Origin: SAR202 cluster bacterium
GTDB lineage: Bacteria > Chloroflexota > Dehalococcoidia > Lucifugimonadales > VGZR01
Length of the DNA: 64,000 bases
Assembly (NCBI GenBank): GCA_016872515.1
Contig: VGZR01000005.1
Coordinates: forward strand, 1 to 64,000
Direction of reading: 5' to 3'
Within the stretch, counting starts at the first letter, position 1, and each line of letters starts with the position of its first letter. The notes below the pieces were generated by a model. The model was given only the letters and a program-made list of their open reading frames with translations, ran no database searches and was not told the DNA's origin. Shown in pieces: positions 54,949 through 63,089 of this stretch. The position numbers and the translations under genes are program-made.

Positions 54949-54964
54949 CATGAGACGTCTCATG
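54949..54964. repeat. 16-bp perfect palindrome at the pseudogene end
   Basis: CATGAGACGTCTCATG is a perfect palindrome overlapping the stop codon of the decayed helicase gene. Possibly a protein-binding site or a remnant of the element's border. Confidence 0.5.
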
Positions 54965-55877
54965 CGAGTGCGGTCTGTAGCACTGCCTCACGGCTGTAGC
55001 GATACGGGTCGCCGCGTCCCCCAGCTCCTGTGCGCGTGATCCGGCCGCTGCGAATCATCTCTCGAAGGGAGCGTGACACCAGCATGTTATCCCCATCCAC
55101 GGTTTCCCAAAGTTCCCCCTCCGTCATCGGGCCTGTCTTCAGGGCATCGAGGATCTTGTTCTCGGTCGAGGCCTGCTGGACGGCCTCGAGGGTGCCGCCG
55201 AGGGCGATGCGCCGGGTGGCCGCTTAGAAGGTGATGACGGTCTTGGGGAACCAGTCACCGTAGCGCTGCTGGGTCTCGAGGGTGCGGTCCCCCTCGTGCT
55301 TGCGCAGCGTCAGGATGGTGTCCACGCCGCCGATCAGGGCCGTCGAGCCGATGACCGCGTCGGGGCCCTCGCGGTTGCCCTTGCCCTCGTGGTGCACGGT
55401 GAGGATGTGGCAGCCGGTCTGGCGGGCCAGGTCCATCAGCGGGTCGAGGGCGCTGTTGACCTGGGTGTAGTCGTTGACGTCGCCCAGGCGCACCATGCGC
55501 AGGAGCGGGTCTGCGATGGCGAGGACGGCTCAGGTGTGCATGATGGCGGCCCGGAGCGCGATGAGGGCGTCGCGCGGGGCCATGCCGACGTGGATGTGGA
55601 TGACCTCGGAGCCGTCGGCGCCCAGCGCCCGCAGGTGACTCTCGACCTCGCTGCGCTTCTCCTCAAGGCCGAGGTAGACGACCGGCCCCTGGTGCGTGGC
55701 GCGGCCCAGGAACGGCTCGCCTCGCGAGACGGCCAGCGCCAGGTTGCGGGCGAAGGTGGACTTGCCGACCTTCGGCTTGGCCGCCAGCACCGACAGCCCG
55801 CCCCACGGCATCATGCCCTCCCACAACCAGCGCGCCTCCTCGTGCGGCTCCGACATCAGCTCGGCCAGCGTCTGGAG
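54960..55877 (-). pseudogene. RepA-like AAA ATPase/helicase with winged HTH, decayed
   Basis: One frame with two in-frame stops. It encodes SEPHEEARWLWEGMMPWGGLSVLAAKPKVGKST (Walker A), then TGA at 55530, IADPLLRMVRLGDVNDYTQVNSALDPL (Walker B region), HILTVHHEGKGN, STALIGGVDTIL, then TAA at 55224, and a winged-helix tail (ILDALKTGPMTEGELWETV, GRITRTGAGGRGDPYRYS). This is the RepA/AAA_25 type helicase of phages, plasmids and integrated elements. The frame is also closed upstream, where a dispersed repeat is inserted. It is dead as a single protein and marks a former mobile element beside ffh. Confidence 0.82.
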
Positions 55878-55879
55878 CC

Positions 55880-56035
55880 TTTACCGGGGGGAGGAACCTC
55901 CTGGATTGACGAGGGGGCCGCGTAATTTCCTCCCCCTCGATGCGGAAGGACTAAGGTGGGGGTGAAGCGGTCTGCAGGGTACTGTTCACTTTCATCCCCA
56001 ACCTTCTCCTCTCGAGGGGGAAGGGATGCCCTACC
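55880..56035. repeat. Repeat-derived insertion splitting the primase/helicase gene
   Basis: A block with GGGGGGAGGAACCTCC, CCTCCCCCTCGATG, GGTGGGGGTGAAGC and CTCTCGAGGGGGAAGGG, all related to the dispersed G/C-rich repeats in this window. Primase-like coding sequence ends on one side and helicase-like sequence begins on the other, in a different frame, so it was probably inserted into the gene. Confidence 0.55.
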
Positions 56036-56296
56036 ACTCACCAGGGCCAACGGAGCACGCGGCGACCGCGGCCGCAGCCCGCGCTCCCGCAGCACGCCCA
56101 TGACCGTGAACTGGCCGAAACCTTACTGGCAACGGACCTTTGCCCCGTCGCCGTCTGCGATAGACTCGATGCTCAGCATGGGTCTTCCCTCCACGACCAG
56201 GTGCGCCGGTAGGTGCTTGTCCCCGTTGGTGTCCTGACACCGGCAGTCCGGCCTCCCGCACTTCAACGCCTCGCGGATACGAGTCACCATATCCAT
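56036..56296 (-). pseudogene. Primase zinc-finger (CHC2-like) fragment, N-terminus of the decayed gene
   Basis: Not in the ORF track as one piece. ATG at 56296, with GGGAGG upstream, opens MDMVTRIREALKCGRPDCRCQ, then LPAHLVVEGRPMLSIESIADGDGAKVRCQ, a TAA at 56123, and, in the same frame, GFGQFTVMGVLRERGL. This matches the shape of CHC2-type zinc domains in phage/plasmid primase-helicases (CPAH...PSLSI...VHC-AGC...VMxALRERGL). The downstream primase core is missing and the helicase part follows after a repeat insertion. It is the 5' remnant of the same former gene. Confidence 0.6.
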
Positions 56297-56393
56297 CCCT
56301 GAGCACCTCCCGTAGCTCGTCTGTTCTATAGCCTACGGTACGCCCTACCGGCGATCTTGGCAAGGGGTGTTCCAGAAAGGGAAGGGGTGACTC

Positions 56394-56577
56394 CTTCCTC
56401 CTCCCTTGAGGGGGAGGACCTCTGAGCCGGCCAGGCTGGCTCAGAGAGGTAGGGGGTACGTGCCGAGGGAGAGTAGATTGCGGTAGAGGCGGCCAAGCCG
56501 ATGGGAGAGCCACCCCCTATCCTTTGGCCCCGATGCCGTTGGGACCAAGGCCTTCCCCCTCAAAACAAAAATGGGGG
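56394..56577. repeat. Structured ~180-bp repeat, copy A
   Basis: Same family and orientation as the copy at 58449-58630. It contains the left G/C-rich hairpin, the stem CTCTGAGCC/GGCTCAGAG, AGGGGGT pairing with ACCCCCT, and a CCTTTGG/CCAAGG stem near the right end, which is degraded to CTCAAAACAAAAATGGGGG. It fills the otherwise gene-free spacer after the transketolase C-terminal gene. Confidence 0.8.
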
Positions 56578-56582
56578 CAGAG

Positions 56583-57545
56583 CTACCCCTTCTTCCGCCC
56601 CACGGCCCGCTGCACGGCCGTTGCGATGTCGTTGGGGGTGAGGTGGTACTTCTCCAGCAGGAGCTGGGGCGCGCCGGACTCGGCGTAGCCGGTCAGGCCA
56701 ACGCACTCGACGGGCGTGGGCCGCTTGCGTGCCAGCAGGCTGGCGACCATGCTGCCCAGGCCGCCGTCCAGCAGGTGCTCCTCCGCCGTGACGATGGCCC
56801 CCGTCTCTTGTGCCGCCTTGAGCACCGCCTGCTCGTCCAGCGGCTTGACGGTCGCCATGTTCAGCACACGGCAATGGACGCCGCCCTCGGCCAGCTTGGC
56901 CGCCGCCTTGAGCGCCGCGTCCACCATGATGCCGCAGGCGATGATGGCCACGTCCTTGCCCTGGCGCATCTCCTCGGCGACGCCGAGACGGAAGCGGAAC
57001 TCGGGCTTGTGGACGACGGGTGTGGCCGAGCGGGAGAGCCGGACGAAGAACGGGCCAGGCGTCTCCACCGCGGCGGCAGCAGCCTGCTCGGCCTCGGGCC
57101 CGTCGGCGGGCACGATGACCTTGAACGTCGGCAGCGCGCTGATGATGGCGACGTCCTCGATGCTCTGCGCCGAGACGCCGTCCTCGCCCGTGACGATGCC
57201 GCTGTGGGTCAGGAACAGCTTCACATTGAGGTTCGGCTGGGCGACGCCGACGCGGAGCTGGTCGTAGGGCCTGCCCGTCCCGAAGACCGAGAACGTGCTC
57301 ACCACCGCGACCTTGCCCGACGAGGCCATGCCCGCCGCGACGTTGACGATGTTCTGCTCGGCGGGGCCGAAGTCGAAGAACCGGTCGGGGAACTCCTTGC
57401 CGAACATGTTGGCGTACGTGGACTTGTTCAGGTCGCCGCCCAGGACCACCAGGTTCGAGTGGCGCTTGCCCAGCTCGACGAGCGCCTTGCCGACGACCTC
57501 GCGCGTGGACGCGGTGGGGGCGACGGTGTTCGCGGTCGTGGTCAT
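56583..57545 (-). CDS. Transketolase, C-terminal subunit (split type)
   Basis: 320 residues covering the pyrimidine-binding and C-terminal domains of transketolase: STREVVGKALVELGKRHSNLVVLGGDLNKST, RFFDFGPAEQNIVNVAAGMASSGKVAVVSTFSVFGTGRPYDQLR (with the catalytic Glu in AEQN), LTHSGIVTGEDGVSAQSIEDVAII and ITAEEHLLDGGLGSMVASLL. Together with the adjacent N-terminal subunit it forms one TPP enzyme of the pentose phosphate pathway. The two genes overlap by 4 nt. Split transketolases are common in archaea and several deep bacterial groups. A structured repeat lies on each side of the pair. Confidence 0.93.
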   Translation of the reverse strand: MTTTANTVAPTASTREVVGKALVELGKRHSNLVVLGGDLNKSTYANMFGKEFPDRFFDFGPAEQNIVNVAAGMASSGKVAVVSTFSVFGTGRPYDQLRVGVAQPNLNVKLFLTHSGIVTGEDGVSAQSIEDVAIISALPTFKVIVPADGPEAEQAAAAAVETPGPFFVRLSRSATPVVHKPEFRFRLGVAEEMRQGKDVAIIACGIMVDAALKAAAKLAEGGVHCRVLNMATVKPLDEQAVLKAAQETGAIVTAEEHLLDGGLGSMVASLLARKRPTPVECVGLTGYAESGAPQLLLEKYHLTPNDIATAVQRAVGRKKG

Positions 57546-58354
57546 GCCAGCTCCTTGAGGGCCTGCTCCAGCTCCTGCTTGTTAGGGGCCTTGCCGTGGA
57601 AGTCGGGGTTGTTCTCCATGAAGCTGACGCCCTTGCCCTTCACCGTCTCGGCGATGATGACGGACGGCTGCCCCTTGGTGCGGACGGCCTGCTCCAGGGC
57701 ATCCACCACCTGGCCCATGTCGTGGCCGTTGGCCTTGACGACGTGCCACCCGAAGGCGCGCCACTTGTCGGCCAGCGGCTCCAGGTTCATCACCTGCCAG
57801 GTGAAGCGGTCGTTCTGGATGCCGTTGCGGTCCACGATGGCGGTGAGGTTGTCCACGCCGTGGTGCTTGGCGGCCATGGCGGCCTCCCAGACCTGGCCCT
57901 CATCGCACTCGCCGTCGCCGAGGAGGACGTACGTGTGCGTCGGGCGGCGGTCGAGCCGCGCGGCCAGGGCGGTGCCCAGCCCGAAGGACAGCCCCTGGCC
58001 CAGCGAGCCGCCCGACATCTCCACGCCCGGCGTCTTGATGTGGGCGTGGCCCTGAAGGCGGCTGTTGATCTTGCGGAAGGTCATCAGCTCCTCCTCCGGG
58101 AAGTAGCCGGAGGACGCGAGGGCGGCGTAGAGCACGGGGCAGGCGTGGGCCTTGCTTAGCACGAACCGGTCGCGGTCGGGCCACGCCGGCTCGGCGGGCC
58201 TGTGCCGCATGACGCGGAAGTAGAGCGCGGTCAGGATGTCCGTGGCGGACAGGGAACCGCCCGGGTGGCCGCTGCCGCCCGCGGCGACCATCGTCACGAT
58301 CTGGCGGCGTAGCTTCTTGGCCGTGGCCTCTAGCTCTTGGATGGTTACAGTCAT
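57542..58354 (-). CDS. Transketolase, N-terminal subunit (split type)
   Basis: 270 residues from ATG at 58354 (MTVTIQELEATAKKLRRQIV); the tracked extension runs into the repeat. The TPP-diphosphate-binding half: GGSGHPGGSLSATDILTALYF (His), RDRFVLSKAHACPVLYAAL, HIKTPGVEMSGGSLGQGLSFGLG, and the GDG...N motif in LLGDGECDEGQVWEAAMAAKHHGVDNLTAIVDRN. It pairs with the next gene through a 4-nt overlap (ATGA). The enzyme acts in the cytoplasm on ketose/aldose phosphates. Confidence 0.94.
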   Translation of the reverse strand: MTVTIQELEATAKKLRRQIVTMVAAGGSGHPGGSLSATDILTALYFRVMRHRPAEPAWPDRDRFVLSKAHACPVLYAALASSGYFPEEELMTFRKINSRLQGHAHIKTPGVEMSGGSLGQGLSFGLGTALAARLDRRPTHTYVLLGDGECDEGQVWEAAMAAKHHGVDNLTAIVDRNGIQNDRFTWQVMNLEPLADKWRAFGWHVVKANGHDMGQVVDALEQAVRTKGQPSVIIAETVKGKGVSFMENNPDFHGKAPNKQELEQALKELA

Positions 58355-58448
58355 GTCCTCGCTGCCTGGTCTGACTTGGAGATATAACGAGGCATTATAT
58401 CCACCGCCTGTGGCCACTGCCAGTAGCGGATGCAGGGGTGGCTGATGC

Positions 58449-58630
58449 CCTCCTCCCCCCTTGAGGGGGAGGACCTCTGAGCCGACCAAGTCGGCTCAGA
58501 GAGGTAGGGGGTGCATCGCCAAGGAGTGTTGGCGGCGGTAGAGACAGCCAGACGGTGGGGAGAGCCACCCCCTATCCCTTGGCCGCGTCCCGACGCGTCC
58601 AAGGCCTTCCCCCTCAAGGGGGGAAGGAGG
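58449..58630. repeat. Structured ~180-bp repeat, copy B (MITE-like)
   Basis: Ends are near-identical inverted repeats of ~25 bp (left CCTCCTCCCCCCTTGAGGGG, right complement of CCTCCTTCCCCCCTTGAGGG), each itself a hairpin. Inside are CTCTGAGCCGAC/GTCGGCTCAGAG (perfect 12-bp stem), TAGGGGGTG/CACCCCCTA, CGCCAA/TTGGCG and CCTTGG/CCAAGG. GATGC occurs at both edges. There is no ORF. It lies in the spacer between the transketolase and the HExxH lipoprotein. Confidence 0.85.
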
Positions 58631-58641
58631 ATGCGATGCCC

Positions 58642-60066
58642 CTACGGCGCGGTGACGAGGAGCGGCTTGATGGCGTCGAGCGTGGCGCGGTTGGGTGCGA
58701 AGACGGCGATGACGAACTGCCCGTTCTGGTCGGTCATCACGACCTGGTCCGGCAGCGTCAGCAGAGCGGTGCCCGTCTCGCCTGGGATGCCCTCCCACTG
58801 AGCATCCGTTCCCGTCCTGGCGATGGTGGCGTCGCGCAGGGCTTGGCCGAACTCGTCGGCGTCCTGGAAGGTGTCCCAGACAGACACGGTGACGAAGGCG
58901 GTCTGGCCGCCGGGGCCGGCGAGGACGGCGTACGTGTCGCCGCTCCAGCCGCCGGCGGCCTGGGCGGCAGCCTGCTCCGGCAGGTACGTCTCCAGATAGG
59001 CCATGATGAGGAACTCGCCCAGGGTGTCCTCGCCGGTCTCCGTCCACCCTTCGCCCAGGGCTGCGGCGATGTCGGGCAGCACCACGTCCTCCGGCCCCTC
59101 GCGGACGGCGTACTTCTCCGGGTGGAGTATCTGCTCCGTGGACTCCGGCGGGTTGGCAAAGGCGGCGTCCACAGCGGCCCAGCCCTCCTCGGAGCGGGCG
59201 AGGGACAGCACAAACTGCGCCCCCTCGATGTAGGGGAAAACGAACAGGCGCTGGATGAGATGCGGCGCGGCGAAGAAGGCTTCGAGGTCAATGGTGGCGT
59301 TCTGCTGCGCCGCAGTGCGCTCCTCCTCAGTCATGTGGTTGAACATATAGACCGACTTGGCCAAGGTCGCGTCGCCCTCGACGAGGGCGCGGTAGGCGTT
59401 CTGCCGGTCTGACTGGCCCTCTCGGGCGTCGAGGCCGGCCTGGATGTCGAAGTGCTGCTGCTGGAGGGCGTGGACGAACTCGTGGGCGTACGTGAGCACG
59501 TCCTGCGGGCCGAGAGAAGGCCCATCCTGGACGACGTAGAGCTTCTCCTCCTTCAGCTCGTAGAAGCCGAGGACGCCCTCCTGGTAGAGCGCCAGGTACA
59601 GGTCGTGGAGGCTCACGTCGGGGCCGATGACGCCGAGGGAGGTGAGCAGCGCGTCCTGCTGCTCGATCTCGTCCCGCTCTTCCTCCAGGTCCTCGATAAG
59701 CTTCTCTCCCAGCTCCTCGCGGGTGATGAACGCCTTGGCGACAGGCCGGAGCGAGAAGAGCACCCGGACGGTTGTTACGTTCGTCTCGATCTCCCCCAGC
59801 GTGCGGTCGAACTCGCTGACAACGGGCGTGGGCGTCCGCGTCGCGGCGGAGACGGTGGGCAGGATGGCCTTGCCCGGGTCGAATGTGGGCGTCGGCGGCA
59901 CGGGGGTCGCGGTGGGCTGCGGGGTGGGCGACGGCAGGGGCGTGGCGGTCGGCGAGACGGGCACCGCCGCCACCTGGGTGGGCGTCGGCTCCGCTTTCTT
60001 GCCGCAAGCGATTGGCACAAGGAGGAGCAGCAGCAGGGCCGCCCACCACAGATGTTGTAGCTTCAT
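58642..60066 (-). CDS. Putative zinc metalloprotease lipoprotein (HExxH)
   Basis: 474 residues. The lipobox LVPIAC-GK is followed by a long Pro/Thr linker (about 24-85). The body contains LTYAHEFVHALQQQHFDIQAGL, an HExxH zinc motif at about residue 200, with downstream acidic residues (ALVEGDATLAKSVY) that could give the third ligand. The rest has no recognisable family, except conserved-looking WDTFQDADEFGQALRDA. It is probably an exported peptidase or peptidase-derived protein. It stands alone, between repeat copy B and divergent metF. Confidence 0.6.
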   Translation of the reverse strand: MKLQHLWWAALLLLLLVPIACGKKAEPTPTQVAAVPVSPTATPLPSPTPQPTATPVPPTPTFDPGKAILPTVSAATRTPTPVVSEFDRTLGEIETNVTTVRVLFSLRPVAKAFITREELGEKLIEDLEEERDEIEQQDALLTSLGVIGPDVSLHDLYLALYQEGVLGFYELKEEKLYVVQDGPSLGPQDVLTYAHEFVHALQQQHFDIQAGLDAREGQSDRQNAYRALVEGDATLAKSVYMFNHMTEEERTAAQQNATIDLEAFFAAPHLIQRLFVFPYIEGAQFVLSLARSEEGWAAVDAAFANPPESTEQILHPEKYAVREGPEDVVLPDIAAALGEGWTETGEDTLGEFLIMAYLETYLPEQAAAQAAGGWSGDTYAVLAGPGGQTAFVTVSVWDTFQDADEFGQALRDATIARTGTDAQWEGIPGETGTALLTLPDQVVMTDQNGQFVIAVFAPNRATLDAIKPLLVTAP

Positions 60067-60216
60067 GTCCTAGAGCATGCGCACCATATGCAGATTTGGT
60101 TCAGTATCTCTACGGGCAGGAGCAGTGTCAAGGAAGCAGGCACCACAAAGTGTGAGGGTGAGTCTGCGCCTTTGGCGGGTGTTAGACTGGAAACAGTGCA
60201 TCGTAGCGAGGCGGCG

Positions 60217-61155
60217 GTGAAGGTCCCCGACATCCTGAAGGCCAAGAAGACCATCTCCTTCGAGTTCTTCCCACCCAAGGAGGCGAACAGCTTCCCCAAG
60301 ATGCTGGCCGTGCTCAACGAACTCAAGGGGCTGGGGCCGGACTTCGTCTCGGTCACCTACGGCGCGGGCGGCTCGACCCGCGGGCACAGCGTCGTGCTCT
60401 CCATCCGCGCCCAGCGCGAGAGCGGGGCGAACGTGCTGTCCCACCTGACCATCTGGGGCCACTCCAAGGACGAGGTCCACGCCTTCGTGGCGCGGCTGCA
60501 GAAGGCCGGCATCGAGAACGTGATGGCGCTGCGTGGCGACCAGCCCGCCGACGGCACGCCGCTCTACCCTGGCGGGTTCCCGAACACGGTGCAGCTTATC
60601 GAGTACCTGCGCGGCCACTTCGACCTGGGCATCGGCGCCGCCTGCTACCCAGAGGGCCACCCCGAGGCGAAGGACCGCGTGGCCGACGTCGAGTACGCCA
60701 AGCGGAAGGTGGACGCCGGGGCCGGGTTTCTGGTCACCCAGCTCTTCTACGACAACGCCGATTTCTTCGCCTTCCTCGACCGCGCAAGGCAGATGGGCAT
60801 CGGCGTTCCGGTCATCGCGGGCCTCATGCCCATCCAGGACGCGCGGCAGACGCGGCGGTTCGCCGCCAGGTGCGGGGCGAAGTTGCCCACGGCCCTGGAG
60901 GAGGGGCTGGAGCGGTACGGCCACGACGACATGGAGACCCGTGAGTTCGGCATCGAGTACACCACGGCGCAGGCCCGCCAACTCTGGGACAACGGCGCCG
61001 CCGGCCTCCACTTCTACACGCTGAATAAGCCCTACTCCGTTTCGCGCATCCTCGCCAACCTGGGCCTGGCAGCACGATTTGGGAGCACATCACACGGCCC
61101 CAGGCGTGAAATCATCGCGCGAGAGCGCCTTGACACCCAGGCAGGGGGGACATAA
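60217..61155 (+). CDS. metF: Methylenetetrahydrofolate reductase
   Basis: 312 residues from GTG at 60217 (VKVPDILKAKKTISFEFFPPK). It is a flavin-dependent TIM barrel with the FEFFPPK motif, FVSVTYGAGGSTR, NVMALRGDQPADG, the GAACYPEGHPEA segment and DAGAGFLVTQLFYDN, then PVIAGLMPIQ and GAAGLHFYTLNKP. It reduces 5,10-methylene-THF to 5-methyl-THF for methionine synthesis. The tracked ORF begins 43 codons earlier, without family similarity there. TAGACT at about 60183 may be the -10. Confidence 0.95.
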   Translation: MKVPDILKAKKTISFEFFPPKEANSFPKMLAVLNELKGLGPDFVSVTYGAGGSTRGHSVVLSIRAQRESGANVLSHLTIWGHSKDEVHAFVARLQKAGIENVMALRGDQPADGTPLYPGGFPNTVQLIEYLRGHFDLGIGAACYPEGHPEAKDRVADVEYAKRKVDAGAGFLVTQLFYDNADFFAFLDRARQMGIGVPVIAGLMPIQDARQTRRFAARCGAKLPTALEEGLERYGHDDMETREFGIEYTTAQARQLWDNGAAGLHFYTLNKPYSVSRILANLGLAARFGSTSHGPRREIIARERLDTQAGGT

Positions 61156-61198
61156 CGTGGTCAGAGATGTCCTGAAGTCGGCGCTGAGGGCTTAGACC

Positions 61199-61411
61199 TT
61201 GTTCAGTAAGTACGGAAGCGGGACGCTCTTGACCGTCGGCGTGGTGATGGCGGTCGTCGGCATCCTCCTCCAGACCGACGTGATAACCGACCGCCTCGGC
61301 CTCATCCTCATCGTCCTCGGCATCGCCATCGTCATCATCGGGCTGTACAACATGCTGACGTCGCCCAGCGAGAAGAAGGGCTCCTCCAAGAAGGGCGCCG
61401 ACAACGACTAG
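61199..61411 (+). CDS. Small two-helix membrane protein
   Basis: 70 residues, TTG start (MFSKYGSGTLLTVG). Two hydrophobic helices (about 9-25 and 33-52) with a short DVITDR turn, then a Lys/Ser/Asp tail (SEKKGSSKKGADND). It lies 43 nt after metF on the same strand and is convergent with pspAB. I recognise no family. Hydrophobicity pattern and length are coherent, so I think it is real, but its role is unknown. Confidence 0.6.
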   Translation: MFSKYGSGTLLTVGVVMAVVGILLQTDVITDRLGLILIVLGIAIVIIGLYNMLTSPSEKKGSSKKGADND

Positions 61412-61423
61412 CGGCTCTCAGCC

Positions 61424-61993
61424 CTAGAACGGTATGCCCCAGAGGGCGTACCACAGTTCCAGCGTCCCCTCCAGCGCCACCTTCTCCTTGCTCATCAACT
61501 CGCCCATCCGCATCTCGGCCTTGCCGTCGCGGGTCTTCTCGCCCGTCGGGACGAATGGGTGGAACCGCTCGCGCTTGTAGCTGTAGATCCAGTAGGCCTT
61601 CCTGCGCTCGAACTCCACCTGGATGACCGCCGCGAGTAGGTGCCTGCGGAGCTCCTTGGCGCTGAAGACGCCGTCCACCAGGAGGACTGAGGCGGCCAGC
61701 CTGGGCATGTCCTTGTCCTCTAGGACAACCCACCGGCTGGAGTAGGCGTCGTCCATCAGGTCAAGGCGCACGCCGCGGGCAGCGGGGTTGGCTGCAATGG
61801 TGTTCGCCAGCTCCTGGGGAAGCTTCTTGAAGAAGTCGTCGCCGCTGGGGTTGAAGACGACGCCTGCCTTCCCCGTCGGGCGCAGGTCGGTCTTGGCCTT
61901 CAGCGCCTCGAGCGTGTTAACGGCGGTGAGGAACCTTCCCTTGCGAGGCGCTTTGGCGCTCTTCCCCCCGAACAGGCCCCCGAGGAGACCCAA
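61424..61993 (-). CDS. pspAB: PspA-associated protein PspAB
   Basis: 189 residues. The start MGLLGGLFGGKSAKAPRKGRF and the end ERFHPFVPTGEKTRDGKAEMRMGELMSKEKVALEGTLELWYALWGIPF match the PspAB family, whose C-terminus characteristically ends in a Trp-rich LWG motif. PspAB is known to travel with htpX and with PspA/PspAA in Actinobacteria, Chloroflexota and archaea, in membrane-stress response. Here it follows htpX by 3 nt, as expected. No pspA is in the window. The call rests on motif shape and context. Confidence 0.7.
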   Translation of the reverse strand: MGLLGGLFGGKSAKAPRKGRFLTAVNTLEALKAKTDLRPTGKAGVVFNPSGDDFFKKLPQELANTIAANPAARGVRLDLMDDAYSSRWVVLEDKDMPRLAASVLLVDGVFSAKELRRHLLAAVIQVEFERRKAYWIYSYKRERFHPFVPTGEKTRDGKAEMRMGELMSKEKVALEGTLELWYALWGIPF

Positions 61994-61996
61994 GGG

Positions 61997-62944
61997 CTAC
62001 CGGGACCGCAGCTCGCGGAACTGGATGCCGCTGGGGTTCATCTCCTCGTGCATCCGCTGGAGCCGCGCCACGCGCTTCTCGACGGGCGGGTGGCTGGAGA
62101 AGAGGTGGACGATGCTGTCGCCGCCCTTGAGGGCTGGCACAATGAAGAAGGCGTTGGCGTGCTCGACCTGGCGCAGGTCCTTCTCGGGGATGCGGTACAT
62201 GCGGTCGCTTATTTTCTCCAGGGCCGAGGCGAGGTTGAGCGGCGCGCCAGTGAGGATGGCGCCGCCACGGTCGGCAGCGAACTCCCGGTAGCGCGACAGG
62301 GCCAAAAGGAGGATCTGGGAGAGGAAATACACGACGATGGCGCCGACCCAGGCTAGCATCAGGTATGCACCCGCGCCGCCGCCCTCGCGCCGGTCGCGGC
62401 CTCCGCCGAACAGGCTCATCCAGAACATCATCTGCATGACGTAGCCGGCCATGATGACGATGATGCTCGCCCAGGTCATCACGGCGACGTCGCGGTTCTT
62501 GACGTGGGACAACTCGTGGCCCAGGACCGCCTCGACCTCTGCCTGGTCGAGCCGTTCCATGAGGCCGCGGGTCACGGCGACGACGGCGTTCTTCGGGTTA
62601 CGCCCCGTAGCAAACGCGTTGGGGACGTGGGTCTCCATGATGGCGATGCGCTTCGGCTTGGGGATGCCCGCACGCTCGGCCAGCCGCTCGATCATGGCGT
62701 GGAGTTTCGGCTCTTGCTCCGCGGTGACGACCTTGGCGCGGGTCGTCCACAGCACCAGCTTGTCGGAGAAGAAGTACTGGAACCCCGCCATGAGCACGGC
62801 GATGACCAGGATGAATATCCAGTTCACGCCCAGGGCGAACAGCAGCCCCAGGAAGCCGACGAACAGCGCCGCCAGCATGAACATCGTGAAGTACATCCGG
62901 AAGGTCAGCCCGCTGTCCCTTCCGATACTGTTTTGCCGCATCAT
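61997..62944 (-). CDS. htpX: Zinc metalloprotease HtpX
   Basis: 315 residues, M48B membrane protease. Two N-terminal helices (FTMFMLAALFVGFLGLLFALGVNWIFILVIAVLM) precede the catalytic motif AVLGHELSHVKNRD (HExxH), a further hydrophobic hairpin (TWASIIVIMAGYVMQMMFWM), and the third ligand Glu in SRYREFAADRGGA. VPNAFATGRNPKNAVVAVT is standard. It degrades damaged membrane proteins. A TACAAT on the minus strand about 45 nt upstream is a candidate -10. It is coupled to pspAB, 3 nt downstream. Confidence 0.95.
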   Translation of the reverse strand: MMRQNSIGRDSGLTFRMYFTMFMLAALFVGFLGLLFALGVNWIFILVIAVLMAGFQYFFSDKLVLWTTRAKVVTAEQEPKLHAMIERLAERAGIPKPKRIAIMETHVPNAFATGRNPKNAVVAVTRGLMERLDQAEVEAVLGHELSHVKNRDVAVMTWASIIVIMAGYVMQMMFWMSLFGGGRDRREGGGAGAYLMLAWVGAIVVYFLSQILLLALSRYREFAADRGGAILTGAPLNLASALEKISDRMYRIPEKDLRQVEHANAFFIVPALKGGDSIVHLFSSHPPVEKRVARLQRMHEEMNPSGIQFRELRSR

Positions 62945-63089
62945 ATCGCGCTACCTCCGCCCGTTGCTAACCACTTCGACACACACCCGTCTATTGTATC
63001 CGATACAGGCATGCGCTACATAGTCGCATCCTCTGCCCTCCCATCCTGTGCAACATATGCCGCGCCTTCTTGTTAGGGGACGTCAGCCC

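Noticed and set aside
54817-54999. 60-residue ORF between ffh and the decayed helicase
   Set aside because: No ribosome site or family, overlaps the pseudogene end and palindromes; probably chance.
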